Shown here: positions 19,910-29,892 of the stretch, in pieces
Position numbering within the stretch: position 1 is the first letter of the stretch
How the letters are laid out: every line of letters starts with the position of its first letter
Assembly: GCF_018252635.1 (NCBI RefSeq)
Contig: NZ_JAGTXM010000007.1
Span: 1 to 64,000 of the forward strand
Length of the DNA stretch: 64,000 bases
Direction of reading: 5' to 3'
Source of the DNA: Citrobacter amalonaticus
Lineage (GTDB): Bacteria > Pseudomonadota > Gammaproteobacteria > Enterobacterales > Enterobacteriaceae
Position numbers and translations under genes: made by a program
The notes under the pieces: generated by a model
Database searches by the model: none
What the model was told of the DNA's origin: nothing
The model's input: only the letters and a program-made list of their open reading frames with translations

Positions 19910-21331
19910 TTATAGATTTACAGTCGCGATGTTTTTATTGTTATTTTTTAAGTCAGGAATAGTGTCATTCTTTTTTCGTTGATTAATTTCCTCGATAATA
20001 AAAGCGAAGCGCGCTTCGTTGAGCTTATAAAAGAAACCCATAGTCAATGCGGCCATTATCGCCAGACCACAGGGCCAGAGAAAAATTAACTGGCGTAATC
20101 CCAGTAACGTGGCATCACTTTGCGCGATGTTGGGGACATAGCCAATCTGGGTCAACATAATACCAGGCAGGAACCCTGCCAGCGCGGCGGAAATCTTGCG
20201 CGAAAAGGTATATCCCGTGTAAACGGAACCTTCTGCGCGAATCCCCGTTTTCCATTCGCCGTAATCGACAGTATCCGGTACCAGCGCCCAGTTCAGACTG
20301 TTGACGAAGGCGGTACCGAAGAAGGCCATACAGGAGAAGATGACGAATAAAAAGGATGTTCCACCCCAGAAGAAATTCAGGATATCCCCGACGGCCCAGA
20401 GTGTCAGTCCTCCAAGATAAACCTGTTTTTTGCCGAAACGTCGTACGGTAGTGGGGACTAACAATACGCCAACCAGAATGCACCCCATGCTGAAGAAACC
20501 CATCCATGACAGCAAATGGATATCATTCAGTACGTACTGGGTGTAATAGACCTGGATCGCCAGCTTGATGTTGAAGGCGGCCAGCGTACACAAGTTGGCA
20601 ATACACAGGACTAACAACGGCGGATTGCGGAAAATCGCGCAAAACGATTTGAAAATACTGGGCTTATGGTGAGCGGGCACGATTTCGATGTAGCGCTCCT
20701 TCACGCCACGGAAACACCACCCCATACTGAGCAATCCGCACACGGAGAAAATCAGCGCCGCGATCAAATAGCCAAGTGACGGTGAACGGGTAAAAAGCCC
20801 CTGAATCGGCATAAATCCGACGGTACACAGAAGCAGTCCGATGGTTGCGCCCCCCTGACGCCAGGCGGCAAGCTGGGCACGTTCATGTGGGTTTTTGGTG
20901 ATGGCTGGTACCATCGCGCCATAGGAGCAGTTCATCAGGCTGTAAAACAGACCGAACAGCATAAACAGTACAGTAGCCAGCGCCGTTTTTACTGTCAGGG
21001 TCAAATCAGTGGCAAAAAACTGCATGCTGGCGACCAGCGCCACGGGAAAAGAGGCATACAGAATAAAGGGACGGAATTTCCCCTTAATGCCAATATTACG
21101 ACGAGAATCCAGCAATACGCCGGTTAGCATATCGGTAAAGGCGGTAAAGAACTTCGCTACCAGAAAAATAATCCCGCCGTAATACGCAGGGATCCCGAGT
21201 TCATCGGTATAAAACTTAAGCAGATACAGCGTCCCGATACACAGCATCAGGTTTGAGCCAAAATCGCCCATGCCGTAGGCGAATTTTTCACGCAGGCTCA
21301 GTTTCAGCGTTAGCGGATCATGGTCAAACAT
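19910..21331 (-). CDS. yihO: Sulfoquinovose importer, GPH family
   Basis: A 473-residue inner-membrane transporter of the glycoside-pentoside-hexuronide:cation symporter family with 12 predicted helices. The family marks GMGDFGSNLM (about 21-30), LTGVLLDSRRNIG and DTVDYGEWKTG (near 355) are present. In E. coli YihO is proposed to import sulfoquinovose. The last 25 residues are polar and variable. It lies 44 bases downstream of its paralogue yihP. Confidence 0.93.
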   Translation of the reverse strand: MFDHDPLTLKLSLREKFAYGMGDFGSNLMLCIGTLYLLKFYTDELGIPAYYGGIIFLVAKFFTAFTDMLTGVLLDSRRNIGIKGKFRPFILYASFPVALVASMQFFATDLTLTVKTALATVLFMLFGLFYSLMNCSYGAMVPAITKNPHERAQLAAWRQGGATIGLLLCTVGFMPIQGLFTRSPSLGYLIAALIFSVCGLLSMGWCFRGVKERYIEIVPAHHKPSIFKSFCAIFRNPPLLVLCIANLCTLAAFNIKLAIQVYYTQYVLNDIHLLSWMGFFSMGCILVGVLLVPTTVRRFGKKQVYLGGLTLWAVGDILNFFWGGTSFLFVIFSCMAFFGTAFVNSLNWALVPDTVDYGEWKTGIRAEGSVYTGYTFSRKISAALAGFLPGIMLTQIGYVPNIAQSDATLLGLRQLIFLWPCGLAIMAALTMGFFYKLNEARFAFIIEEINQRKKNDTIPDLKNNNKNIATVNL

Positions 21332-21375
21332 AATCGCCTCCCATAACGCCCCGCAGGGCGTTGGATATTATTGTT

Positions 21376-22758
21376 TTAAGCCGTTTGTTTACGGGCTTCA
21401 ATCTCTTCCACAATGCGGACATACATCTTTTCGTTGAGATTGTAGAAACAGCCCATTGCAATGATGGTCACGACTGCCAGCGCGCAGGGATAAATAAAGA
21501 TCAGTTGTCGCAGACCCTCGACTGTTCCCGCCGATTGCACCACGTTAGGCACATAGCCGATTTGGGTCAGCATCCACCCCGGGAAAAAACCTGCCAGCGC
21601 TTGTGAGACCTTACGGAAGAAAGTGAAGCCGGTGTAGACCGTCCCTTCTGAACGTACACCAGTCCGCCATTCGCCGTATTCCACCGTGTCGGAGACCAGC
21701 GCCCAGTTCAGGCTGTTTACAAACGCAGAACCGAAGAACGCCAGACAAGAGAACGCGACAAAGCTCACCGAACCGCCGCCGAAGAAGTAGTTAAGCAGAT
21801 CGCCTGTGACCCAAATCAGCAGGCCGCCGATATAAACCTTTTTCTTGCCGAAGCGGCGGACCATCCCCGGCATTAAAAAGACGCCGATGAAAATACAGCC
21901 CATGCTGAAGAAGCCCATCCACGACAATAAAATTGGGTCGTTTAAGACGTACTGGGTGTAATAGACCTGGATCGCCAGCTTGACGTTAAATGCGCCGAGC
22001 GTGCAGAGGTTAGCAATACACAGAATAAACAGCGGGCGATTACCCGCGATGGCGCGGAATGACTGCAACAACCCCGCTTTCTGCGTCGCGTCGACAGGTT
22101 TTACTTCGACATAACGCTCTTTTACCCCGGCATAGCACCACCACATGAAAAACAACCCGAACAAGGAGAACAGCGTCGCGGCGAAGATATACCCCAGTTG
22201 CGAGTTGCCTTCGATCAGGTTCATGACCGGCACAAAACCGACGGTACATAGCAACAGGCCAAGCGTCGCGCCGCCCTGTCGCCAGGCGGCGAGCGAGGCG
22301 CGCTCGTCCGGGTTTTTCGTAATGGCGGGCACCATTGCGCCATAGGAGCAGTTCATCATGCTGAAGAACAGCCCGTAGAGCATAAACAGGACGGTCGCCA
22401 TGACCGTTTTTCCGGTGATTTCAAACGGCGTACCGACAAAGTTAGCGATAGCCAGCAGGGTCACCGGAAACGCAGCGTACATCACGAAAGGCCGGAATTT
22501 CCCTTTTGGACCGATTTTACGTCGTGAATCGAGCATAATACCGGTTCCCATATCGGTAAACGCGGTAAAAAACTTGGCAATAAGGAAAATGATACCGCCA
22601 TAGGTGCCCGGTAAACCGAGAACATCGGTATAAAACTTCAGTAAATAGAGCGTACCGATATCCAGAAGAATATTGGAACCTAAATCACCCATCCCGTAGG
22701 CGAGTTTTTCCTTAAAAGGCAAGCGTAGGGTTGCCGGATTGGTTATGTTTTGACTCAT
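21376..22758 (-). CDS. yihP: Sulfoquinovosyl-glycerol or dihydroxypropanesulfonate transporter, GPH family
   Basis: A 460-residue paralogue of YihO with the same 12-helix plan and motifs (GMGDLGSNIL, GTGIMLDSRRKIG, DTVEYGEWRTG). The two copies are alike over their whole length, indicating an old tandem duplication. Suggested substrates are sulfoquinovosyl glycerol for import or the end product DHPS for export; the sequence does not decide. It lies between yihO and yihQ in the same operon. Confidence 0.9.
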   Translation of the reverse strand: MSQNITNPATLRLPFKEKLAYGMGDLGSNILLDIGTLYLLKFYTDVLGLPGTYGGIIFLIAKFFTAFTDMGTGIMLDSRRKIGPKGKFRPFVMYAAFPVTLLAIANFVGTPFEITGKTVMATVLFMLYGLFFSMMNCSYGAMVPAITKNPDERASLAAWRQGGATLGLLLCTVGFVPVMNLIEGNSQLGYIFAATLFSLFGLFFMWWCYAGVKERYVEVKPVDATQKAGLLQSFRAIAGNRPLFILCIANLCTLGAFNVKLAIQVYYTQYVLNDPILLSWMGFFSMGCIFIGVFLMPGMVRRFGKKKVYIGGLLIWVTGDLLNYFFGGGSVSFVAFSCLAFFGSAFVNSLNWALVSDTVEYGEWRTGVRSEGTVYTGFTFFRKVSQALAGFFPGWMLTQIGYVPNVVQSAGTVEGLRQLIFIYPCALAVVTIIAMGCFYNLNEKMYVRIVEEIEARKQTA

Positions 22759-22804
22759 GATTATCCCTCATTTGCCCGTGAATCTTGCCCACGGGCGAGC
22801 CTTA

Positions 22805-24841
22805 TTAGATGTGGCGTAAAGATGTAAACAGCGAAGCCCACTCACTGTTCGCGCGATAAAAGACCGGAGGTTTGCCCAGCGGCGCGTCTACGGTTACCTC
22901 GCCACCCCGATGGGTTTCTCCTGTCCAGAGATTCACCCAGTTGTCCTCCGGCAGATACAGTGTCCAGTCATTACGGCCCTGCTCATATACCGGGGCGACC
23001 AGCAGATCTTGTCCCAGCAGGTATTGGTATTTCAGGGTGTAGGTGTGCGCATCGTCTTCGTAATGCAGGAATAGCGGGCGCATGACCGGCAGGCCGGTCG
23101 CGGCGTTTTGTGCGACGGCTTGTTTGAGATATGGCTTCAGGGTGGTAAAAACGGTCGTCATTCTGGCGAAATGGGCGATGGTTTCGTCATCACCGTCAAA
23201 CTGCCAGTTGTCACCGGGACGGTTACCTTCATGAGTGCGCATCATCGGCGTGAAAGCGCTGAAATCACACCAGCGCAATAGCAGCTCTTTGCTGCGTTTC
23301 ATCTCAAACAGCGTGGTGTAACCCCCGATGTCGCTGTGGTGCAGGCCGTGACCGGTCATGGCCAGCGAGAGCGCGGCGGGGACAACGGAAGCAAGGCCAT
23401 CGTCCAGGCTCCAGTCCACGTTTTGATCGCCAGCCCACATCATGGTGGAGTACTTCTGACTGCCGGTATAACCCGCCCGCATGAAGAACAGGATTTCGCC
23501 AAGCTTGCCGGTTTCCTCGAGCGCCTCGTAGTTACATTTTGCCCACAGTGCAGGCCAGGCATTATGCATGATCTCAGCACTGACGCCGTTATGAAGAACC
23601 GTGTCGGTCGGCAGATACTCGCCAAAGTCCGCCATCCAGCCGCCGCAACCGAGTTCGATCATGTTTTTCTTGATGACGCCTTTGAACCAGTCATAGGCCG
23701 CTGGGTTGGTTAAATCAACCACGCCACCGTAAAATTCACCAAATTCAACGAGGTAATCATTACCCGACACATCTTTTGCCAGATAGCCGTGCTTTGCCGC
23801 TTCGGCGCACAGGTCTTTGTCACTGGCGACATACGGGTTGATATAAGAAAGGAATTTCACGCCTTCGGCATTCCATAGTTTTATACGGCTGTCCAGTTGT
23901 GGATAGTTGTCGCTGTTCCACTTCCAGTTCCACATCACCCGCTTGCCAAATGAGGTCATGCGGATCCCGGACCAGTCCTGTGCCCAGATGCCGTTCACTT
24001 TCACGCCACCACGACGCATCGTATCCAGTTTTTTCTGGCAAACGTCGGTGCCGCCCTGAATGCCCAGCGTGACGCCATCATAAATCCAGTCCGGTAACTC
24101 TGGCTGGCGACCTAACAGCGCGGTCATTTTTTCCAGCAGGGTGATATAGCTGTTGGCGCATTCAAAACGCAGAGTTGTTTTATCCTCCCACAACGCCAGT
24201 TCGTGATAATCCGGCGCGCTGAAGTCAAAATTCATGTAGCAGCTATTATCAACGTGGCAATAGTATTTCTGCGTACTGACAAATGTGGGTTGCGGGAAGA
24301 AGGTCCAGTAGTAGTCGCCGCCCGCGTTCTCTTTGCAGTCAGCTTGCCAGGTGACGTAGCTGGTTTTGTTACGGCCCACCCCCTGTTCGCTGGTCCACAG
24401 TGGGAACGGTTTCCCGCGCAGGTCGAAGTAAGAGAACTGTTCACCGCAGCCATAAACATGGTCGTCCGGGTTAGCCGCCAGCCGCAGCCAGATGCGGTTA
24501 TGGTTGCGATCGTCGTTGTGCAGATCCAACTGCAGACGACCCGCTTCATCGACAGAGATATGCAGCGTCGCATTGACGGCATCACCACGGCTAAAGCGAA
24601 CTTGCCAGCCGTCGGTTGATTCGCTGATCGCGGCATCGGTCAGGGCAATTTTCTCGTTAAGCTTATCTTTAATGCTGAAGTTACCGCGAAACATATCGAT
24701 ATCGGCGACGCCCGCACCTACCCACAGACAGGGGGTTTCCGTGCTGTGGCACAAAATCAGCCGCTGGTGATACGTCAGCGTAAAGCCATCCTGTAGCGTG
24801 GTTAGTTTTAAAGGGGTCGACCGTTGTTGTAGCGAATTCAT
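22805..24841 (-). CDS. yihQ: Sulfoquinovosidase
   Basis: This glycoside hydrolase of family 31 releases sulfoquinovose from sulfoquinovosyl glycerol, the head group of plant sulfolipid. The 678 residues equal the E. coli enzyme. The nucleophile Asp is in WMADFGEYLP (expected residue 405) and the acid/base Asp in MMWAGDQNVDWS (expected 472). The KQ(T)YVTWQAD region that shapes the sulfonate pocket is present as KTSYVTWQAD. ATG 24841 is taken, as the upstream six codons are outside the family alignment. Confidence 0.95.
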   Translation of the reverse strand: MNSLQQRSTPLKLTTLQDGFTLTYHQRLILCHSTETPCLWVGAGVADIDMFRGNFSIKDKLNEKIALTDAAISESTDGWQVRFSRGDAVNATLHISVDEAGRLQLDLHNDDRNHNRIWLRLAANPDDHVYGCGEQFSYFDLRGKPFPLWTSEQGVGRNKTSYVTWQADCKENAGGDYYWTFFPQPTFVSTQKYYCHVDNSCYMNFDFSAPDYHELALWEDKTTLRFECANSYITLLEKMTALLGRQPELPDWIYDGVTLGIQGGTDVCQKKLDTMRRGGVKVNGIWAQDWSGIRMTSFGKRVMWNWKWNSDNYPQLDSRIKLWNAEGVKFLSYINPYVASDKDLCAEAAKHGYLAKDVSGNDYLVEFGEFYGGVVDLTNPAAYDWFKGVIKKNMIELGCGGWMADFGEYLPTDTVLHNGVSAEIMHNAWPALWAKCNYEALEETGKLGEILFFMRAGYTGSQKYSTMMWAGDQNVDWSLDDGLASVVPAALSLAMTGHGLHHSDIGGYTTLFEMKRSKELLLRWCDFSAFTPMMRTHEGNRPGDNWQFDGDDETIAHFARMTTVFTTLKPYLKQAVAQNAATGLPVMRPLFLHYEDDAHTYTLKYQYLLGQDLLVAPVYEQGRNDWTLYLPEDNWVNLWTGETHRGGEVTVDAPLGKPPVFYRANSEWASLFTSLRHI

Positions 24842-24890
24842 TATAATTCTCCGTAACAATAGGGTAATTCGATAATCTGTCGGTTTTTTG

Positions 24891-25748
24891 TTATTCGCAG
24901 CCGATTAAAAAACGCATCTCATGGATTTCTCCTGGCTTAAGGTGAATCAGGCTAATCCCGGAATTAAAGGCGTCGGGCGGACAGGTCATGGGTTCCACCG
25001 CAAGGCCGCGTCTGTTCAATTTTTCGCCGGTATAGACCTGCAGCCAGGTCTGATGGCTACGTAACCAGGTGGAGAGATTTTGTGCCGGGCTGGTTATTCT
25101 GACTTCCCAACCCTTGGCGGGAGCGCTGACCTTAAGAGCATGATCAATAGACGCTTTTGCAATTAAATGCGGTTCCGTGAAATTCCGTTCTGCACAGGAG
25201 GTTTCACTGATGGGGAGCGTGAGCTCGCAGTCGTCAATAACTTGCAGATTGCAGGTCAAATAAGGATGCGCACCGGCACCATAAGGAGCTGCGCCGTCGC
25301 CTACATTCTGGGTACGAATTAAGACGTGTAATCCAAGGGTGGCATCCAGTCGGTACATGACGGTTGAAACCAGCGCAAAAGGGTAGCCATAAGAAGGCGG
25401 CAGAAAAATCGTCAGCGATACCTCAGACGCTGACTGATGGTGGATCTGCCAGTCCCGCCAGGCTAACAGCCCATGGATGGCGGAGTGTGAAACCGGGTCG
25501 TTAACCGCAAGCTGATATGTCTTTCCGTTATGCTGATAGCAGCCATTTGCGACACGGTTCGGCCAGGGAATTAATACTTTCCCAAGATGCGCCATCGGCA
25601 TCTCTTCAGGCTTATGTGGGATAACGATATGACGCCCACGATGCGTAAGCGCCGCAAGGCCTGCGCCAACCGTGACAATCGTTGCCTGGTAAGGCCCGAC
25701 CTGAAGTTGAATCGTTTTTCCGCCGCTGTGCATGGCTGCTATCCTCAT
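24891..25748 (-). CDS. yihR: Sulfoquinovose mutarotase (aldose 1-epimerase family)
   Basis: A 285-residue galactose-mutarotase-like protein that equilibrates the anomers of sulfoquinovose released by YihQ. The fold is recognisable from NRVANG, the His in SHSAIHGLLAWRDW (near 85) and the second His in GAGAHPYLTC (near 160), with the Glu of GLAVEPMTCPP near 255. It is about 20 residues shorter than E. coli YihR, probably at the start. It lies 3 bases upstream of the yihQ side and 3 bases after yihS. Confidence 0.9.
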   Translation of the reverse strand: MRIAAMHSGGKTIQLQVGPYQATIVTVGAGLAALTHRGRHIVIPHKPEEMPMAHLGKVLIPWPNRVANGCYQHNGKTYQLAVNDPVSHSAIHGLLAWRDWQIHHQSASEVSLTIFLPPSYGYPFALVSTVMYRLDATLGLHVLIRTQNVGDGAAPYGAGAHPYLTCNLQVIDDCELTLPISETSCAERNFTEPHLIAKASIDHALKVSAPAKGWEVRITSPAQNLSTWLRSHQTWLQVYTGEKLNRRGLAVEPMTCPPDAFNSGISLIHLKPGEIHEMRFLIGCE

Positions 25749-25751
25749 GAA

Positions 25752-26993
25752 CTATTTAGCGTTGATGTCCAGTAAACCCGCGGCAACGGCGGGGGCCAGA
25801 CCCGGCGCCAGTGGCAAACGTGGGATCACCAGGCAGTGCAGCAGATGATAAATATCCTGCTTGCCGTCCCAGACTTTGGTTGTCACCTGGTTATTGATGT
25901 CCAGTTCCTGCCACCATGAACCATTTTCGTAATCCATCAGGTACTTAATGCAGTATTCCCACCATGTCTGATACCAGGTTTCGTACTGACGATCGCCCGT
26001 TACCGTATACAGCGCATAGGCGGTGCCCATCGCTTCCACAATGGGCCAGCGCACACGTTCACGGACGATTGGCTTACCGTCCCAGTCCACCGTGTAAACA
26101 AAGCCATCGGCACCGTCTGGCGCCCATGCGTCGCGGATAGTGGCGTGAAATAACCCCTTAGCATCTTCCAGCAGCCAGTCAGGCGGTGTTTCAGCGCGCG
26201 CTTGCAAGGCCGCATACAGATGCAGCATCAGACGCCCCCATTCAATCCAGTGGCCAGGCGTGCCGCCGTAGGCGCGGAAACGGTGGGCAGGGTTGTCTTT
26301 GTTGTAATCGCGGATCGGGTTCCAGTTCACGTCGAAGTGCTCATTGACCCGGTATTCCCCTTTGCGAGCGACATCATGAATGATGACCGAGGCGATGCGG
26401 ATCGCACGATCCAGCCATTTTTTGTCATGGGTGACGTCGTAAACAATCAGGAAGGCTTCAACGGCGTGCATATTGGCATTGCCGCCGCGATAGTCTTCAG
26501 TTTTGCTAAACGCTTCATCCCAGGATTCCAGACACATTTGCTCTTCTTCACTCCAGAAGTATTTCTCAATGACTTCAATGGTATAATCGAGCAGTTTCCT
26601 GGCATCAGGGTGTCCGGTGGTGACCGCGCTGGCCGCGCCCAGCAGCGCAAAAAAGTGTTGGTATCCCTGTTTGGAGGCATCTACCACGCCTTCGTCATTC
26701 ACACAGGCGTACCATCCACCGTATTTTTTATCCCTGAGCGCGCCGTTCATGGCCTTAATACCGTGATCGACCAGGCTGTAAGCGCCTGGCCTGCCCATCG
26801 CTGCGGCGACGGAATAGACGTGCAGCATGCGGGCGGTGATCCACAGGTGCGTGCCCATCTCTTCTTTGATCTGTCCTTTGTTACCCAGCCAGCCGAATCC
26901 AGTGGAGACGGCGGCATTTTTGCCAAAGTTAAAGATGCGGTCGGTTTCCTGTTCCAGCCAGCGGTTGTGGCTCAGCGTGTTAAACCATTTCAT
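25752..26993 (-). CDS. yihS: Sulfoquinovose isomerase YihS
   Basis: A 413-residue (alpha/alpha)6-barrel isomerase of the N-acylglucosamine 2-epimerase family. It converts sulfoquinovose to sulfofructose, the first internal step of the sulfo-EMP route, and also acts on mannose and fructose. The conserved segments [29 protein letters not shown] (active His near 176) and [13 protein letters not shown] (His near 248) are all present, with the last His in [14 protein letters not shown]. It lies 15 bases downstream of yihT. Confidence 0.95.
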   Translation of the reverse strand: MKWFNTLSHNRWLEQETDRIFNFGKNAAVSTGFGWLGNKGQIKEEMGTHLWITARMLHVYSVAAAMGRPGAYSLVDHGIKAMNGALRDKKYGGWYACVNDEGVVDASKQGYQHFFALLGAASAVTTGHPDARKLLDYTIEVIEKYFWSEEEQMCLESWDEAFSKTEDYRGGNANMHAVEAFLIVYDVTHDKKWLDRAIRIASVIIHDVARKGEYRVNEHFDVNWNPIRDYNKDNPAHRFRAYGGTPGHWIEWGRLMLHLYAALQARAETPPDWLLEDAKGLFHATIRDAWAPDGADGFVYTVDWDGKPIVRERVRWPIVEAMGTAYALYTVTGDRQYETWYQTWWEYCIKYLMDYENGSWWQELDINNQVTTKVWDGKQDIYHLLHCLVIPRLPLAPGLAPAVAAGLLDINAK

Positions 26994-27008
26994 TCTTTTA
27001 TCCTCACA

Positions 27009-27887
27009 TTAACGACGGCGAGCCATCATTTCGTCGACGATCTCTCCCAATCGCTGTAGCTTAGGGGCAGAGACATCGCGCAGCATCAGTTCGCTGTCCG
27101 GCAAACCAATCACTGACGACCACACCGCCCGGCCGGCCAGGAAGCCAGAAGCGCCAGCACTCATCGCGACGCTGACCGCACGTGGAAACAGCTTTTCGTC
27201 AACGCCGGAAGAGAGAATGACCCACGGCATATTGATGTGTTCGTTCAGATGTTGAGACGCGCTGAGCAGGGCTTGCTGTGTGCCTTTACCGTGCAGCGGC
27301 ATTTCGACCTTGTAGAGATCGGCGCCGCAGTCGCCCAGCTCTTTGGCCGCTTCGATAATCGCCTGTTCACGATCGAATTTATCTCCACGACGGGGCGGAC
27401 GAACCACCGGTTCGATGATGCTCAACAGACCATGGCTATGGCACAGCGCATTGAATTCTTTCACCATTTCAAGACGTTGCTGCGCATCTTCATCACTGCG
27501 CCAGAGCACGAGCAGCTTTAAGGCTTTCGCACCATCCTGCTTGACGGCTTGCGGATTGATGCTTTTATCAATCACCACGCTGTCGACGGGAATGCCATTA
27601 CCTGGGATGAAGGCGTCGGCGGCGACAATCATGGCGCAGCTTTTGGCCACTGCGTTTTGCTCTACCGCCTGGCGGTAGCAAAACTGCTGGTCAAGCAGGA
27701 TCGCGGAGGCATATGGTGAGAGAATCTTTGCAGCATTGACTTTAAAATCCGTGAGATGCTGATCGGTGACCGGCGTTGGCGTGCCTGCGGCGGCAAACAT
27801 CAGGCGCATCGCTTCACGCTGGTCAACGGCCAGCATGGCGAAGCCGCCGGAAGGTCGGGTGATATCTTTCAGGGTGTACGTGGTCAT
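27009..27887 (-). CDS. yihT: Sulfofructosephosphate aldolase YihT
   Basis: A 292-residue class I (Schiff-base) aldolase that cleaves 6-deoxy-6-sulfofructose 1-phosphate into dihydroxyacetone phosphate and sulfolactaldehyde. The Schiff-base Lys is in DLYKVEMPL near residue 193. [12 protein letters not shown] near 20-31 and the phosphate-binding [12 protein letters not shown] near 245 fit the family. It lies between yihS and yihU. Confidence 0.95.
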   Translation of the reverse strand: MTTYTLKDITRPSGGFAMLAVDQREAMRLMFAAAGTPTPVTDQHLTDFKVNAAKILSPYASAILLDQQFCYRQAVEQNAVAKSCAMIVAADAFIPGNGIPVDSVVIDKSINPQAVKQDGAKALKLLVLWRSDEDAQQRLEMVKEFNALCHSHGLLSIIEPVVRPPRRGDKFDREQAIIEAAKELGDCGADLYKVEMPLHGKGTQQALLSASQHLNEHINMPWVILSSGVDEKLFPRAVSVAMSAGASGFLAGRAVWSSVIGLPDSELMLRDVSAPKLQRLGEIVDEMMARRR

Positions 27888-27906
27888 TCTTCAGTCCTTT
27901 TACCTG

Positions 27907-28797
27907 TCAATGGTGGTTTTTCAGTCCGGCAGTCGTGCGAACCTGTTCGAGAATGGCGGTCCAGTCTTCCCGCCCACGGCCAGCGGCTCGCGCCTGGTTA
28001 TAAACTTCCCTGGACGCCGCGCCGAGCGGCATTGGAACGTGCAGTTGGTTGGCGACATCCAGTGCGATACCAAGATCTTTATGGGCCAGGTCGATCATGA
28101 AGGCCGGGGAAAGATCGCCTTTCAGCACTTTGTTCGGCCACGAGGTGGTGAAGTGGCCCTTTCCGGCAGGCGTCCCGCTCATGACCTGTAGCGCCACATC
28201 GAAGGCGAGGCCCAGTGCTTCACACAGCACGGCGGCTTCGGCTGACAGGGCATTCAGCGCGATGCTCATATAGTTGTTAATCAACTTCACGCGGATCCCC
28301 ATTCCGGGGCCGCCGGCGTTAATCAGTTCATTCCCCATTGCCATCAGTACCGGTGTGGCGCGCTCGACCTGGTCTGGCGTGCCGCCCGCCAGCAATAGCA
28401 ATGTACCGGCAACGGCGTGATCGGAGGTTCTGCCGACAGGTACATCCATCATGGCGAAGCCATTGGCGCGCATATCGGCGATCAGTTTGTCGGTCTGTAA
28501 GGGATGGATGGTCGACATGTCGATCACCAGCGACTGTGGGGAGAGGCTTTCACAAACGCCTTCTTTACCGAATAACACATTGCGTACCAGATCGCCGTTG
28601 GGCAGCATCGTGATAACAAACTCAGCGCCTTCTGTGGCTTGCGCCGGCGAGCGGGCAGGTTGTGCCCCTTTTTCGGCCAGGCGTTTTACGGCATCGGCGT
28701 TAATATCAAAAACGCTGAGTTGGTGACCCTGCTTGAGTAAATTGCTCGCCATTGGCGCGCCCATCTGCCCTAACCCGATAAATGCGATTACTGCCAT
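27907..28797 (-). CDS. yihU: Sulfolactaldehyde 3-reductase YihU
   Basis: A 296-residue NADH-dependent reductase of the beta-hydroxyacid dehydrogenase family. It reduces sulfolactaldehyde to 2,3-dihydroxypropane-1-sulfonate, which is excreted. The N-terminal Rossmann motif [14 protein letters not shown], the substrate-binding [11 protein letters not shown] and the catalytic Lys in VKLINNYM (near 170) are visible. ATG 28797 is chosen; nine extra codons upstream lack similarity. It is the first gene of the leftward operon and is divergent from yihV. Confidence 0.95.
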   Translation of the reverse strand: MAVIAFIGLGQMGAPMASNLLKQGHQLSVFDINADAVKRLAEKGAQPARSPAQATEGAEFVITMLPNGDLVRNVLFGKEGVCESLSPQSLVIDMSTIHPLQTDKLIADMRANGFAMMDVPVGRTSDHAVAGTLLLLAGGTPDQVERATPVLMAMGNELINAGGPGMGIRVKLINNYMSIALNALSAEAAVLCEALGLAFDVALQVMSGTPAGKGHFTTSWPNKVLKGDLSPAFMIDLAHKDLGIALDVANQLHVPMPLGAASREVYNQARAAGRGREDWTAILEQVRTTAGLKNHH

Positions 28798-28829
28798 ATC
28801 GTTCTCCTGAGACGGTGGTGTCATTTTTT

Positions 28830-28896
28830 GTCATTTATGACCGGTTGTTTCTGTCTGTTTTTGATCGTATTTGTAATTTATGGTCAAAAAATTGAC
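28830..28896. promoter_or_regulatory. Two palindromes in the yihU-yihV divergent promoter, candidate CsqR operators
   Basis: GTCATTTATGAC (28830-28841) and GTCAAAAAATTGAC (28883-28896) are two imperfectly related palindromes whose arms share GTCA/TGAC. They lie between the divergent yihU and yihV starts, where the sulfoquinovose regulator CsqR (29893-30696) is expected to bind. The spacing between centres is 54 bases. Confidence 0.6.
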
Positions 28897-28963
28897 AGCC
28901 GTCACTTTTTAAACATTTAGTGAAATTAAAATAGCCTCATCCCAACATGCTTAAGGAACGACC

Positions 28964-29860
28964 ATGATTCGTGTTGCTTGTGTAGGTATTACTGTGCTGG
29001 ATCGCATCTATTACGTAGAAAGGTTACCGACAGAAGGCGGTAAATATGTGGCGCATCGCTATACCGAGGTCGGCGGTGGGCCGGCCGCGACAGCCGCGGT
29101 GGCGGCGGCAAAATTAGGTGCTCAGGTAGACTTTATTGGCCGCGTGGGCGATGACGACACCGGAAACCGTCTGCTGTCGGAGCTGGGAGCCTTGGGGGTA
29201 AATACCCGCTACACCCGGCGCTATGCTGGAGCGAAGTCATCGCAGTCCGCCATTATGGTCGACACCCACGGGGAGCGGGTTATCGTCAATTTCCCCAGCC
29301 CCGATCTGCCGATAGAGTCTGACTGGCTTAACGACATCGACTTTTCTCAATGGGATGTGGTGCTGGCGGACGTTCGCTGGCATGAAGGGGCAAAACAAGC
29401 ATTTACGCTGGCGCGTCAGGCGGGCGTGAAGACGCTGCTGGATGGCGATGTGACGCCGCAGGACATCAGCGAGCTGGTGGCCTTAAGCGATCATGCCGCG
29501 TTTTCGGCTCCGGGTCTGGCGCGACTGACCGGCATCAATGAAATCGCCAATGCGTTGAAACAATCACAAATGCTCACAAATGGACACGTCTACGTCACGT
29601 TGGGTGACGAAGGGTGCTATTGGATAGAGAAGGGGATGTTGCAACACCAGGCTGGTTTTGCCGTGGATGTGGTGGATACCACAGGGGCAGGCGATGTTTT
29701 TCACGGAGCACTCGCATTCAGCCTCGCGTCAGGAAACGAAATGAAAGAGGCCGTCAGGTTCGCCAGTGGGGTGGCGGCACTGAAATGCACCCGGCCCGGT
29801 GGGCGCGCAGGAATCCCTGACTGTGATCAAACCCGATCTTTTCTGTCACTTTTTGTATAA
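28964..29860 (+). CDS. yihV: Sulfofructose kinase YihV
   Basis: A 298-residue PfkB-family kinase that phosphorylates sulfofructose at C1 with ATP. The N-terminal substrate region (GGGPAATAAVAAAKLG near 38-53), the lid strands, and the C-terminal anion hole with catalytic Asp (DTTGAGDVFHGAL near 241-253) are intact. It lies 32 bases ahead of csqR on the same strand. Confidence 0.95.
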   Translation: MIRVACVGITVLDRIYYVERLPTEGGKYVAHRYTEVGGGPAATAAVAAAKLGAQVDFIGRVGDDDTGNRLLSELGALGVNTRYTRRYAGAKSSQSAIMVDTHGERVIVNFPSPDLPIESDWLNDIDFSQWDVVLADVRWHEGAKQAFTLARQAGVKTLLDGDVTPQDISELVALSDHAAFSAPGLARLTGINEIANALKQSQMLTNGHVYVTLGDEGCYWIEKGMLQHQAGFAVDVVDTTGAGDVFHGALAFSLASGNEMKEAVRFASGVAALKCTRPGGRAGIPDCDQTRSFLSLFV

Positions 29861-29892
29861 AATGCAGGGCAATGGTTTTTTGAGGAATTTTC

